NCBI GenBank assembly: GCA_905221605.1
Contig: CAJNDS010000137.1
Span: 107,001 to 171,000, forward strand
DNA: 64,000 nt
Source of the DNA: Symbiodinium natans
Lineage: Eukaryota; Sar; Dinophyceae; Suessiales; Symbiodiniaceae
Direction: 5' to 3'
Positions 19,293 to 28,775 of this stretch are shown here, piece by piece (the first letter of the stretch is position 1; the number at the start of each line of letters is the position of its first letter). A model generated the notes under the pieces. It made no database searches and was not told the DNA's origin. It saw only the letters and a program-made list of their open reading frames with translations. The translations under genes and the position numbers were made by a program.

Positions 19293-19473
19293 AGGGTTTA
19301 GGGTTTAGGGTTTAGGGTTTAGGGTTTAGGGTTCAGGGTTTAGGGTTTAGGGTTTAGGGGTTAGGTTTAGGGTTTAGGGTTTAGGGTTTAGGGTTTAGGG
19401 TTTAGGGTTTAGGGTTTAGGGTTTAGGGTTTAGGGTTTAGGGTTTAGGGTTTAGGGTTCAGGGTTTAGGGTTT
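19293..19473. repeat. Long TTTAGGG array
   Basis: About 25 heptamers with occasional TTCAGGG. Confidence 0.95.
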
Positions 19474-19605
19474 ATGGAGCTCAAACCGGTTGAGGTTTCG
19501 GGCATTTCGGGCTCATGCTTCATCCTGGTATTGTCAAGTGCACAAGCAGGCGAAACTCCCTTCGGCCGTCAACCCCTGGCCCCACACTGTTTCGGGTTTA
19601 CCTAG
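19474..19605 (+). CDS. Candidate coding island (43 codons)
   Basis: Reads MELKPVEVSGISGSCFILVL then SSAQAGETPFGRQPLAPHCF to TAG. The ATG lies at the edge of the telomeric array. The hydrophobic SCFILVLSSAQA piece could be a signal segment. Confidence 0.4.
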   Translation: MELKPVEVSGISGSCFILVLSSAQAGETPFGRQPLAPHCFGFT

Positions 19606-19611
19606 AAGCTC

Positions 19612-19737
19612 TTTTGACTGAGCAATTCTACTTAGTATCCCTAGAAACCCGATTATAATGCCCGTAACCCTACTTACCTACTTACTAGTCCTACTTACAA
19701 AAAAAGGGCTTCCAAGTAGGGCTTGTAGGCCTTAAGA
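19612..19737. mobile_element. Family K element
   Basis: Shares CTACTTAGTATCCC-TAGAA, CCTACTTAC and TTACTA with a copy at about 34.98-35.10 kb. Confidence 0.5.
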
Positions 19738-19748
19738 CTGCGGTCTAG

Positions 19749-19810
19749 GCAGGAGGCCACTTTGGCGGCCACTTGACCAGGGATGGGCCTGAGCTCCCAC
19801 CATCATCTCC
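19749..19810 (+). CDS. Candidate exon
   Basis: Acceptor GCGGTCTAG; frame AGGHFGGHLTRDGPELPPSS; donor GTAAGCCC, next to a family A element. Confidence 0.5.
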
Positions 19811-19836
19811 GTAAGCCCTAAACTAACACTCCTACT

Positions 19837-19940
19837 TGGGATGTTCCCACTTATACTAGCAGTCCTCAATAGGGATTATAGTACGTACCCCCTATTCTTT
19901 TTCCTATTAAGGACTGTCAGCATGAGGGGGAACATCCCAA
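19837..19940. mobile_element. Family A palindrome (near complete)
   Basis: TGGGATGTTCCCACTTATAC at the left and its inverted copy GCATGAGGGGGAACATCCCA at the right. Confidence 0.85.
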
Positions 19941-20126
19941 AATCCTACTACAGGGTCTGAAGATGGTGGGTTCCGCATAACGGACCATCATATTTTGTAG
20001 AGGAACATACCCCAAAGCAAAAGACGCCTTATCCCTAAACCCTGTAGTACCCTAAATCCCAATCAAGACTTCAATTCCATGTGGGATATAAGGATCCGAC
20101 GCACCTGACCTCCCTTCCGGCGGCAG

Positions 20127-20185
20127 TCCGTGTCGGCATTCGTGCTGCGCTGGCCCCTTGGAAGCACAAGGGACTCGATGACCAG
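20127..20185 (+). CDS. Candidate exon
   Basis: Acceptor CCGGCGGCAG; frame RVGIRAALAPWKHKGLDDQ; donor GACCAG|GTTTTGG. Confidence 0.55.
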
Positions 20186-20289
20186 GTTTTGGATTATATG
20201 AGTTTAGCTTTATAGATTTGTAAAAAAAAAATTCGAGGGTTTAGGATTTAGGGCTTGTCAAGGGTTTTTGATGACAGTTGAACGTCAAG

Positions 20290-20397
20290 GGGCTTCGGCA
20301 GGTAATCCTTGCCGCGGTCTTGTTTCAACCAGGGGGGTCCCTGCAGGACGGCCTCTGCAGAAGACTCCGGGATGCTGCTCTTTGTGTAGGGCTCCTA
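20290..20397 (+). CDS. Coding-like island
   Basis: Open frame KGLRQVILAAVLFQPGGSLQ then DGLCRRLRDAALCVG. A GTAATCC after CGGCAG could also be a donor. Confidence 0.4.
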
Positions 20398-20511
20398 AAA
20401 ACCCTAAACCCTAAACCCTAAACCCTAAACCCTCCGGGTTCACGGCTTAGGAAGTTTAGTTCGGTAGTCAAGGTTTAGGCGGCTACTCCCGGGCACGTCC
20501 AGGGTTAGCAG

Positions 20512-20579
20512 CATCCGGGAAAGAGACCACCGCAAAGTTGCAAGCAAAAGCACAGAACATGTTCCAAGAAGCCCCGGGG
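20512..20579 (+). CDS. Candidate exon
   Basis: Acceptor GGTTAGCAG; frame SGKETTAKLQAKAQNMFQEA; donor GTTTAGGG. Confidence 0.55.
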
Positions 20580-20646
20580 GTTTAGGGTTTAGGGTTTAAG
20601 GTTTAGGGTTTAGGGTTTAGGGTTTAGGGTTTAGGGTTTACCTCAG

Positions 20647-20776
20647 GTTTACGTCCCCATACACCCCTCAGCTGCCAAGGCTTACGGCCACCAGTTCGAC
20701 ACTTACTTCGAGACGGTGGAGTCAGCTTCCCCGGGCACAAAGTTCATGAAAAGCGTCACTCCGGCTGGAACCTCCG
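20647..20776 (+). CDS. Exon with a duplicated 3' end
   Basis: Acceptor TTTACCTCAG; 43 codons, VYVPIHPSAAKAYGHQFDTY then FETVESASPGTKFMKSVTPA; donor GTTTTAAAG. The last 40 bp or so recur in diverged form at about 20782-20826. No family recognised. Confidence 0.6.
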
Positions 20777-20898
20777 GTTTTAAAGTTCATTGATGAAAAA
20801 CGTCACCCTGGCTAGAACTCCGATTCTTTGTTGCGATTCCGCGTCTCAGGGAGAATTCCAAACCCTCGACCCTGGAACTGGACCTTCCTGAACCCAAG

Positions 20899-20933
20899 CG
20901 TAGCCCGACCCAATGGAGCACCGACTCCTACAA
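20899..20933 (+). CDS. Candidate short exon
   Basis: Acceptor GAACCCAAG; frame RSPTQWSTDSY; donor GTGAGCGG. Confidence 0.45.
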
Positions 20934-21331
20934 GTGAGCGGTTGCTAAGGGGCGTAGGGTTGAGGGGACTCTAACGTACCCAATACCCTCTATGAGAACG
21001 ACTTGTTGACATAATGGGGCAGGGAGCCCTGGTTCCAAAAACCCTAAACGCAAAAAAACCTAAACCGAAATCCTTAGAATGCTTGACCCCCGTACCTCGT
21101 CTGCACGGTCCGGGGCAGCCAACTAAGTCATCAGGATCCTACTGTCTACAAATCCTTGCCGTGACGTGGTAGTGAATTGCGAAAATTCGCAAGAATAACC
21201 CGCAGGTAGGTCCAGAGTCCAGAGTATTGCTGGTCACAAGCTGTTTTTGAGGTTTAGGGTTTAGGGTTTAGGAATGTTTAGGATTTAGGATTTAGGATTT
21301 AGGATGTTTGGGATTTAGGGTTTAGGGTTAG

Positions 21332-21364
21332 GACGGTTCAGAGGGCCAGCCTAGTGCACCGCAG
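21332..21364 (+). CDS. Micro-exon with acceptor in a telomeric unit
   Basis: Acceptor TTTAGGGTTAG; 11 codons DGSEGQPSAPQ; donor GTGAGTAT. The frame also stays open beyond (VSIRTVRLAGFRFVLGALFS) up to the family C element, so the exon may be longer. Confidence 0.5.
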
Positions 21365-21431
21365 GTGAGTATTCGCACCGTCCGACTGGCCGGCTTCCGC
21401 TTCGTGCTGGGAGCCTTGTTCTCATTGATTA

Positions 21432-21542
21432 ATAGAGGGGTCGGAATAAGTACTATCAGTATTCCCTTGTGGTTCCTTTGTAAATATACTATAATGACCC
21501 CCAAGACGCTATTCTAATTGCTAAGGCCCCTATAGCCTATAG
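21432..21542. mobile_element. Family C element
   Basis: AGAGGGGTCGGAATAAGTAC at the left; TTCTAATTGCTAAGGCCCCT at the right. Confidence 0.7.
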
Positions 21543-21597
21543 CACGATTTGTTTCTTTGGGCTGTCGGACACCTGCCTAGCCTGCCTTAAACTGACC

Positions 21598-21680
21598 TAG
21601 ACCTTTAGCGGGGAGTAAGACCGTTTAACCTTTTTGCTTGGCTGTTGGAGAAGTAAGTAGAACAGCATGAGCGTAGTAAA
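21598..21680. mobile_element. Family L element
   Basis: Shares GTTTAACCTTTTT, TGGAGAAGTAAGTA and GAGCGTA with 12.39-12.49 kb. Confidence 0.5.
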
Positions 21681-22172
21681 GCCTAGACCCTAAACCCTAA
21701 ACACTCAAACACAACCCTAAACCCTAAAACCTAAACCCTAATCCCTAAACCCTAAACCCCCAACCCTGAAGCCCAGTCGCCAGCCACCCAAGGATGGCAG
21801 CACCACATGGGGAAAGACGTCCAGTACGGTTCCCGAAGCTGCTTGCCTACACCCTCGAACCCCGTAAATCTAGGGTTTAGGGTTTAGGGTTTAGGGTCTA
21901 GGGTTCAGGGTTTAGGGCTTAGGGCTTCGGGCCCCAAAAACCCCAAACCCCGCAACCCCCTAAACCCCAAAATCCGAAGCCGGGGAGCGGACGCTCTTGC
22001 GGTGTGCGAGGGCGGGTGGCCAAAAAAAACACGGAAGCTGCTCGCAGTTCATTGTTTTTTTTGTTTTTGTGTTTTTGCTCTTGGGTGGGGGGGGTGGCTC
22101 CGGGGTGATGGGGTTTGGGCATGCAGGGTTTCGGGGTTTGCTTTCAATCTCCGATGCTTGGTAGTTGGGTTT

Positions 22173-22325
22173 TGGGATGTTCCCCCTTATACTATGAGCC
22201 TAAGAGTCCTTAGTAGGGGTCATAGTACCCCCTACTATCATCCCTGTTAAGGACTTCCCACTTATACTCAGAGTCTGAGAGTCCTTAATAGGGAGTACAA
22301 TTTTCATCCCTTAAGGACTGTGCGA
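22173..22325. mobile_element. Composite family A element
   Basis: Two partial family A units head to tail (TATACTATGAGCCTAAGAGT and TATACTCAGAGTCTGAGAGT), suggesting insertion into, or duplication of, an earlier copy. Confidence 0.65.
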
Positions 22326-22395
22326 GATGAAACCTAACAGGGTTTATGGCTCATATTCCTTAAATCGGAGTTGTAGTAGTGGAGGGTACGACGCC

Positions 22396-22510
22396 CCCGA
22401 AACCCTAAACCCTAAACCCTAAACCCTAAACCCTAAACCCTAAACCCTAAACCCTAAACCCTAAACCCTACACCCTAAACCCTACACCCTAAACCCTAAA
22501 CCCTAAACCC
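22396..22510. repeat. CCCTAAA array with CCCTACA variants
   Basis: About 16 units. Confidence 0.95.
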
Positions 22511-22807
22511 CAATTTTAGGGTTCATTTGGTCCCCAGGGAAGACAGTTTTAGGTTTCGGTGGCTTCGGAAGTCTCAAACTCAGGATCGCCACTCGCCAAT
22601 TCGTTGCAATCGGAGCTGTTTCGCATCCTACGAACCCTCATTAGGGTGTAGGGTTTAGGGTTTAGGGTTTCAAACTCCAAACCCTTACACTAAACCTCCA
22701 AACTCCCCCCAAAACCCACCTGAAGAAAGCACGAAACCCGGAAGCCTCATCGTGAACAGCCCGAAACCCGAAACCCTAAACCCTGAAACCCTCAATAAAC
22801 ACAACAG

Positions 22808-22872
22808 CGACCGAGGCGCCGGCTGGTGGAAGATGGCCCAAGAGATTGTCAGCAAGAAGGCCCGCGTTCGCG
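22808..22872 (+). CDS. Candidate exon
   Basis: Acceptor AACACAACAG; frame DRGAGWWKMAQEIVSKKARV; donor GTCTAGGGG. Confidence 0.55.
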
Positions 22873-23130
22873 GTCTAGGGGTGCGAGGGATGAGAGTGGT
22901 AGAGGCTGTGCCCATAAGTACGCTGCAGCTGCATCTTCAACTTTTGAGGGAGGGTAAACAACGCTGGGGGAGGGGGACCGAAAGTAATTCGGGCTTCGGT
23001 CTTCTGGGAGACTTCTTCACACAAATCTTAGCTCGGGGACGTTGAGCTGCCGCGGTTGCCAGAGCGATATTTACGCCGACAGAATGCTAGTTGTACCCTA
23101 AACCCTAAACCCTAAACCCTAAACCCTAAT

Positions 23131-23244
23131 CTAGGGGTCGGAACAACTCCTAACAAGATGTTTTTTCGTATGACCCCTTTGTAATTCTACCTATAATAAC
23201 CCCCAAAACCCTATTCTAGTTCTCCAGGCCCCTATAGTAGCTTA
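23131..23244. mobile_element. Family C element between two CCCTAAA arrays
   Basis: CTAGGGGTCGGAACAACTCC at the left, CCAGGCCCCTATAG at the right; arrays at 23.095-23.13 and 23.247-23.322 kb. Confidence 0.75.
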
Positions 23245-23390
23245 GTAAACCCTAAACCCTAAACCCTAAACCCTAAACCCTAAACCCTAAACCCTAAACC
23301 CTAAACCCTAAACCCTAAACCCTTTTAAAAAGGCACTCCCTAAGATCGTATAAAAGCCCTTGAAGTTTGAGTTTCTTCTTGCTGCGACAG

Positions 23391-23465
23391 GCTGCAGCTG
23401 CCGCGCTGCCGGTGTCCTGGATTCAGGAAGAGGCAAAGCTGCATGAGGGCTACAGGGCGGAGAGG
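23391..23465 (+). CDS. Exon between CCCTAAA and TTTAGGG arrays
   Basis: Acceptor TTCTTCTTGCTGCGACAG; 25 whole codons AAAAALPVSWIQEEAKLHEG then YRAER; donor GTTTAGGG is the first unit of the right array (to 23.605 kb). One of the clearest examples of the exon/array pattern. No family recognised. Confidence 0.65.
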
Positions 23466-24429
23466 GTTTAGGGTTTAGGGTTTAGGGTTTAGGGTTTAGG
23501 GTTTAGGGTTAGGGTTTAGGGTTAAGGGTTTAGGGTTTAGGGTTTAGGGTCTAGGGTCTAGGGTCTAGGGTTTAGGGTTTAGGGTTGAGGGTTGAGGGTT
23601 TAGGGTGGGGGGAGGGGGGTAACCCCTAAACCCTTAACAGGAAGCCCCTTGAATGCCTACAAAGCCATCACAGCCTTTCCGAAAATCTGCAAACCCCTCT
23701 TTGCACCCTACACCCGAACCCCCCAAAATCCAAGCTGAGGCCCTAAACCCCTGAAGCCTCTAAAGCCGCTAAAACCCTAAAACCCTAAACTTCCCAAACC
23801 CTAAAACCTTGACCTGAAAAGCCTAAACCCTATATAAACCCCGCAAAGCCCAAGCCTTCAAACTCCCTAAACACGACGCTCACAGCCCGTTTCTTGACAG
23901 GAGGCATCGAGATGGCAAGCGGAGCCTTTGCTTGGGTTTAGGGTTCAGGGTTTGGGGTTTAGGGTTTTGGTTTAAGGTTTGGGGCTTAGCGTTGCTTGGG
24001 TTTGAGGGGTCTGTGGTGCTTGGGGTTAAGCGTTTTGTGCGCTTAGCAAGCCCAGAAATGGCCGACGAACTGGCATGACGGTTTAGGCATGACGGGTTAG
24101 GGTTGTTTTTTTTTTTCTAGGTTGGCTTTTGGCATATGTTATATTTCCTCATTTGGGTCCCTATATACATTTTTCAAAGGGTTTTTAAAAGGCCTGCGCC
24201 GACAGGGAGGTCCTGTCATCCGGAATGACACGTTTGAGGCCCTACTAGTAGCCTTGTTCGGGAGAAAAGAGAGGGGTAAAAAGTTATATATACAGTCACA
24301 CATATATATATATATGTATGTATAGATATATGTACATATCTCTGTATCTATATGTGTGTATATAAATATTTGTATGTACGGCATCTAATGGGATTAGAGG
24401 GGCCCCAAATTAAGGGCCAAATAAATTGG

Positions 24430-24534
24430 AGACCCTTACTTTCAACTCCAGATCTCGGACTTGCGCACCAACTCTTGACACTTTTCTTGATCTTGCTGGA
24501 GCTGGAGGGCTTTGAGCATACCTTCCTGCAGTGT
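24430..24534. CDS. Candidate exon, strand unresolved
   Basis: Minus strand: CACTGCAG then EGMLKALQLQQDQEKCQELV (coiled-coil-like). Plus strand: LGLAHQLLTLFLILLELEGF. Both are open. Confidence 0.35.
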
Positions 24535-24559
24535 TTAGCGTTTAGGGTTTAGGATCTAG

Positions 24560-24629
24560 GATGGACAGCTGCAAGAGGGGGGCAGCCCTTCCGTACGCCT
24601 ACGCTGCTCAACGCCCCAGCTGTGCTAGG
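24560..24629 (+). CDS. Candidate exon
   Basis: Acceptor AGGATCTAG; frame MDSCKRGAALPYAYAAQRPS; donor GTTTAGGG. Confidence 0.5.
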
Positions 24630-24735
24630 GTTTAGGGTTTAGGGTTTAAGGGTTTAGGGTTAAGGGTTAAGGGTTTAGGGTTTAGGGTTTAGGGTTTAGG
24701 GTTTGCAGGGTTTGCAGGGTTTGCAGGGCTTGCAG
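24628..24735. repeat. TTTAGGG then TTTGCAGGG array
   Basis: Heptamers followed by five units of a TTTGCAGGG variant. Confidence 0.9.
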
Positions 24736-24773
24736 GGTTTGCAGGCTAGATGGGGCCCAGGGTTCTATTTCAG

Positions 24774-24871
24774 AGGCCCCAAACCCTCAGCGTCTGCCGA
24801 GGAGCTCTATGGCGTCTTCGATCAGACCGCACCTCGGAGTTTTCTATGGGAATCAAGGGGTCGCCTTCAGG
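24774..24871 (+). CDS. Candidate exon
   Basis: Acceptor GTTCTATTTCAG; frame GPKPSASAEELYGVFDQTAP then RSFLWESRGRLQ; donor GTTTAGGG. Confidence 0.6.
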
Positions 24872-24984
24872 GTTTAGGGTTTGGGGTTTGGGGTTTAGGG
24901 TTTAGGGTTTAGGGTTTGGGGTTTGGGGTTCAGGAATTAGGGTTCAGGGTGTAGGGTTTAGGGTTTAGGGTTTAGCTTGTGAAG

Positions 24985-25555
24985 GCATCTCTGGGGTTTT
25001 GATGGGGTTTTCGCTGTAGTCCGTGGTCCCTGAGTATGGTCACTACCCTAAGATTTAGTACCAGAGTTCTGAGGCTTCGAGCTCTCCAAAGACGGTGCAA
25101 TCTACAATCCTGTACTAGGCCCTGAACTTAAGCCAGTATATATTCAGACCCTAATCCCCAAGCCCCAAAGCCTATAAACCCTAAACCCCAATTCTGAAAC
25201 TTCACTCGCTATGAGGCTTCGGGGTAGGCAGCTCAGGCTGGGCTTCGCGTTGCGGTTCAGGGTTCAGGGCTTAACAGTCTCGAGTTTAAGGGTTTGGGGT
25301 TTAGGGTTTAGGGTTTGCAACCCTAAACTCTAAACACTAACCCCTAAGCCGCAAGGGCTAGTTGAACTGGTGTTAGGGGGGTCAGGGTTTGGGGCTGTCG
25401 GTATACTTTGAAGGTTGATGTAATCACAACATGTTTGTTCAAAGCCGCTTCCGCTTTGTAAAGTGTAAAGCCTGCACCCTCGAAACCTCAACCCCAATCC
25501 ATTCTGCACGTGACCTGCCCCCAGGTGCAGTGACAGTCCTCCAATTCGGACACCC
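24985..25555. other. Degenerate repeats with weak islands
   Basis: Decayed heptamers. Weak open islands at 25.21 (MRLRGRQLRLGFALR) and 25.52 kb (AVTVLQFG after CCCCCAG). No gene assigned. Confidence 0.35.
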
Positions 25556-25607
25556 TAAACCCTAAACCCTAAACCCTACACCCTAAACCCTAAGCCCCCT
25601 AAATCAG

Positions 25608-25706
25608 GACTTCCTTTGCCGCAAAGAAGACCTAGATGCGGTGGTCTTGAAAGCCGTGGAGCAGCAGAAGTATCCAGTGATCATCTGTGCCTGGCCTCGA
25701 CTTTAG
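25608..25706 (+). CDS. Candidate terminal exon
   Basis: Acceptor TAAATCAG; frame DFLCRKEDLDAVVLKAVEQQ then KYPVIICAWPRL to TAG. CCCTAAA array to the left. Looks like the 3' end of a gene; family unknown. Confidence 0.6.
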   Translation, partial: DFLCRKEDLDAVVLKAVEQQKYPVIICAWPRL

Positions 25707-25728
25707 CATTAATTATAGGAGTCAACCT

Positions 25729-25812
25729 TCTCGTTAGTCCCTACACCCTAAACCCTAAACCCTACACCCTAAACCCTAAACCCTAAACCCTAAACCCTCT
25801 CTCGTTAGTCCC
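25729..25812. repeat. CCCTAAA array with 13-bp flanking direct repeats
   Basis: TCTCGTTAGTCCC at 25729-25741 and again at 25800-25812 borders about 58 nt of CCCTAAA/CCCTACA units. Confidence 0.85.
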
Positions 25813-25917
25813 GTTTGATTGTTGAGAGCTTGTGGTTGTAGCGAACAGGGTGCCACTCGGTGCAACGCAGCTACCACCCCCTGAACTCTAGATCTGGACC
25901 TCACATACGGACGAAGC

Positions 25918-26060
25918 CTAAGGGTCCATGTACCTAATCACTATATACTTGGGCCCCAAATATCCCTATAGCAAGTACTTTAAGGCCCAAGTGTTCCCTA
26001 TTTAGGTGCATTCCGGCAACGCCCTCAGTCCGGCTGCAAAAGGTGCATGGACCCTTAGGC
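25918..26060. mobile_element. Family F palindrome (with extra insertion)
   Basis: CTAAGGGTCCATGTACC at the left and GGTGCATGGACCCTTAG at the right. About 30 nt extra lies in the right arm. Confidence 0.75.
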
Positions 26061-26248
26061 ACAGCATTTGTTTAGCTGTTCCGATGGCCTAGCGCGTGTG
26101 ATGCAGAGGATGCGTAGGGCGAAAGGGGTTTAGGGTTTAGGGTGTCCAGTCTCCCTCAAGCCCGGCGGACAGGTTCAGGGTGTAGGGTGTAGGGTGTAGG
26201 GTGTAGGATTTAGGGTTTAGGGTTTCGGGTTTCGGGTGCTGTACGCAG

Positions 26249-26351
26249 GCGACCCTTTCCTACCGGAATGCCCTGTCATTGGCGTCAACGCTGCAGCACA
26301 AGCGCTGACGGGATGGGAGAGCGTCGGCCACATAGCAGCATTCCGGACGGT
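26249..26351 (+). CDS. Candidate exon, PAS-like segment
   Basis: Acceptor GTACGCAG; frame DPFLPECPVIGVNAAAQALT then GWESVGHIAAFRT; donor GTAGAC. The D-P-x-L-P-x-C-P-I-x-G...A-L-T-G pattern resembles the start of PAS domains with a 'DP.LPDCPI' motif; this is tentative. Phase (two bases over) fits the next exon at 26603. Confidence 0.5.
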
Positions 26352-26429
26352 GTAGACTGGGTGTAGACGTATTTTGCTATTTTTGTTTTTGTTGTTTTGA
26401 TTGTCCGAACACTTTGTCTGCCAAAGGCC

Positions 26430-26545
26430 TGAAACCTAAATCCTAAACCCTAAACCCTAAGCCCTAAGCCCTAAGCCCTAAACCCTAAACAATAAACCCT
26501 AAGCCCTAAACCCTAAACCCTAAACCCTAAACCCTAACTAAACCC
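26430..26545. repeat. CCCTAAA / CCCTAAG array
   Basis: Mixed array inside the intron between the exons at 26249 and 26603. Confidence 0.9.
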
Positions 26546-26602
26546 TAAACCCTAAGCCCAAGAGTGGCCCTAAACCCGAAACCCTCGGCCCTAGACCCGC
26601 AG

Positions 26603-26672
26603 TTGCGAGAGGAGAGCCCACCACAGCCAAGTTGAGGGGCTCCTGAAATCACACCGCGGCAGCCGAGGAATT
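26603..26672 (+). CDS. Candidate exon, phase-linked to neighbours
   Basis: Acceptor GACCCGCAG; one base then 23 codons CERRAHHSQVEGLLKSHRGS; donor GTAAGGAT. It joins in phase to 26249-26351 and to 26752-26826. Confidence 0.55.
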
Positions 26673-26751
26673 GTAAGGATCTTGTGGGGTTTCGGGTTTA
26701 GGGTTCGGGGTTTAGGGTTTAGGGTTTAGGGTTTAGGGTTTAGACTTGCAG

Positions 26752-26826
26752 GCAGCTGTTTGTAAGATTCATCTCGGAAATGTTCGGACCCACCTGGCCT
26801 TCGGCAAACCTGTCATGGGATTGGGG
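26752..26826 (+). CDS. Candidate exon, phase-linked
   Basis: Acceptor TTAGACTTGCAG; 25 codons AAVCKIHLGNVRTHLAFGKP then VMGLG; donor GTGTAGCG. The short intron to its left (26673-26751) is largely TTTAGGG repeats. Confidence 0.6.
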
Positions 26827-27145
26827 GTGTAGCGTGCATTCTGAACCCTACATCCGAAACCCGAAGGCCCATACACCCTATGAACCCGAATACGGCCTAA
26901 GTAGCCAATGAGCCCTATGAACTCTATCAACCCTATGAACCCTAAAACCTGTAAACCCAAAATAAACGCAACCTAGCGCTTGCATGTGCGACTTAGGTTT
27001 CAGGGCGGTTATCCGTGCTTGGGGTTTCGTGTTTAACTAAGATGAAAGCCTGTGGGCAGCACATGGTCCGGAAACTTCCCTAAACCCTATAAACCCTAAA
27101 CCCTGAACCCTGACCCCTAAACCCTAAACCCTACACCCCCCCCAG

Positions 27146-27210
27146 CCGAGGACGGCAAGAAGTCGCGTCGGCCGATGTGCTTGGGCAGCAGCTGCTTTTG
27201 GGGCTACGTG
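27146..27210 (+). CDS. Candidate exon, frame unresolved
   Basis: Acceptor CCCCCCCAG; donor GTTTCCGG. Frame EDGKKSRRPMCLGSSCFWGY is best by codon use; PRTARSRVGRCAWAAAAFGA fits the phase of the previous exon. Confidence 0.5.
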
Positions 27211-27318
27211 GTTTCCGGTTACGTTGAGGCTGAGGGTTCAGGGTCGCGTTCACAAGTTGTTGTTGTTGTCATTATTATTCTTATTCTTCTTCTTGTGGGG
27301 TCGCCTTTTCCACCTGAG

Positions 27319-27424
27319 TGCTAAAGCCCCTGGTCCTTGGACTCATGGCACCCCTACGATCTTCATGCTTCGAGGGCCTGTGCTGAAATTCAACAAGCCA
27401 ACTGTTGTCGAGATGGTGCTGCAG
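27319..27424 (+). CDS. Candidate exon
   Basis: Acceptor TTTTCCACCTGAG; 35 codons including GTPTIFMLRGPVLKFNKPTV and VEMVLQ; donor CTGCAG|GTTCATC. No family recognised. Confidence 0.55.
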
Positions 27425-27539
27425 GTTCATCTCCGACAATTGGGATTCACCACCAGCTCACAACAGCCCCAAATCCTGTTAAGCCCCAAGGCCCCAGACC
27501 CTAAACCCGAAACGCAGAACATCCAAATCCCCAAATCTC

Positions 27540-27830
27540 TCCTAAACCCTAAACCCTAAACCCTAAACCCTAAACCCTACTGCAGTCCCCTGAACCTGAG
27601 CCACACCAAACACCCTACAGGCCCTAAGCTACTCTAGGCCCAAACTGCCAGAACCCCTCAACCCTCCAAACCCTCAACCCAAGACCCTCAACCCTAATCC
27701 CCAAAATCCCCAAAAGCCCCAACAATCCCAAAACAAAACCCAAGAAGCTCAAAAAGCCCTAAACCCAAAAACCCTAAACCCTAAACCCTCAACCCTAAAC
27801 CCTAAACCCTAAACCCTAAACCTAAAAAGC
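27540..27830. repeat. CCCTAAA-rich degenerate tract
   Basis: CCCTAAA arrays separated by decayed units; no coding island. Confidence 0.8.
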
Positions 27831-27849
27831 CCCCTAAATGCAACCCGAG

Positions 27850-27926
27850 ATGCGACTCCTGGCCGGCGCGAAGCCATCGGAAAGAGGAGCGTGCGTGTCC
27901 CAAGCCTTGGGATGGTGCCCCTAGAG
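27850..27926 (+). CDS. Candidate exon
   Basis: Acceptor CAACCCGAG; frame ATPGRREAIGKRSVRVPSLG; donor GAG|GTTAGGG at the start of a long TTTAGGG array (to 28.032 kb). Confidence 0.5.
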
Positions 27927-28248
27927 GTTAGGGTTTAGGGTTTAGGGTTTAGGGTTTAGGGTTTAGGGTTTAGGGTTTAGGGTTTAGGGTTTAGGGTTCA
28001 GGGTGTAGGGTTTAGGGTTTAGGGTTTAGGGTTCCCTTGAAGCCCTGCAGGAACCCTGCTCAGCCGCCACTGAGTGGAGGGCCACACTGTGGGAGTTAGG
28101 TACCTGATGTTCCCTGATGTAACCTTCGCCTGATCCCGGCATGGTACTTTTTAGGGTTTAGGGGTTAGGGTTTAGGGTTTAGGGGTTTAGGGGTTTAGGG
28201 TTTAGGGTTTAGGAAAAAGGGTCTCGGGTTCTATTCTTTCCAACACAG

Positions 28249-28341
28249 CAACTGCCCACATCCGATGCAGGAGGCTATCACCTCACGTACGGGCGGTATG
28301 CCGAAGGCCAGTTCAGAGGGTCTCTCCACACCCTGGAAACC
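28249..28341 (+). CDS. Candidate exon
   Basis: Acceptor TCTTTCCAACACAG; frame QLPTSDAGGYHLTYGRYAEG then QFRGSLHTLET, ending at the CCTAAACCC array, where a TAA also lies in frame. Confidence 0.55.
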
Positions 28342-28383
28342 TAAACCCTAAACCCTAAACCCTAAGCTCTGACGTGTCTCAAG

Positions 28384-28457
28384 CTGAGCCCTGATCCGAT
28401 CCCGCGTACGAAGCTTGTTCTCTCATTCAGCTTTCTCAGCCGCCTACTCGGAACCCT
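28384..28457 (+). CDS. Candidate exon
   Basis: Acceptor GTGTCTCAAG; frame LSPDPIPRTKLVLSFSFLSR; donor GTGCCC. Confidence 0.45.
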
Positions 28458-28609
28458 GTGCCCTGAGCCTTGAGACCCTTTTCGTATTGCCAAAGTCCTT
28501 CTAAGCCCGACAGCCTTGCTTAGGTGGTTCGGGGCGGGAGAGGAGGGAGGGAGATGGGTTTCATTAGGTTTCATAAGTATCGACAACCAGCCAAACCATT
28601 GCCCTTAAA

Positions 28610-28774
28610 CTCTAAACCCTGAACCCTGAACCCTAAACCCTATACCCTAAACCCTAAACCCTACACCCTAAACCCTAAACCCTAAACCCTAAACCCTAAA
28701 CCCTAAACCCTAAACCCTAAACCCTAAACCCTAAACCCTAAACCCTAAACCTAAACCCTAAACCCTAAACCCTA
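28610..28774. repeat. Long CCCTAAA array
   Basis: About 22 units; one full stretch of more than 15 perfect copies. Confidence 0.95.
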
Positions 28775-28775
28775 C

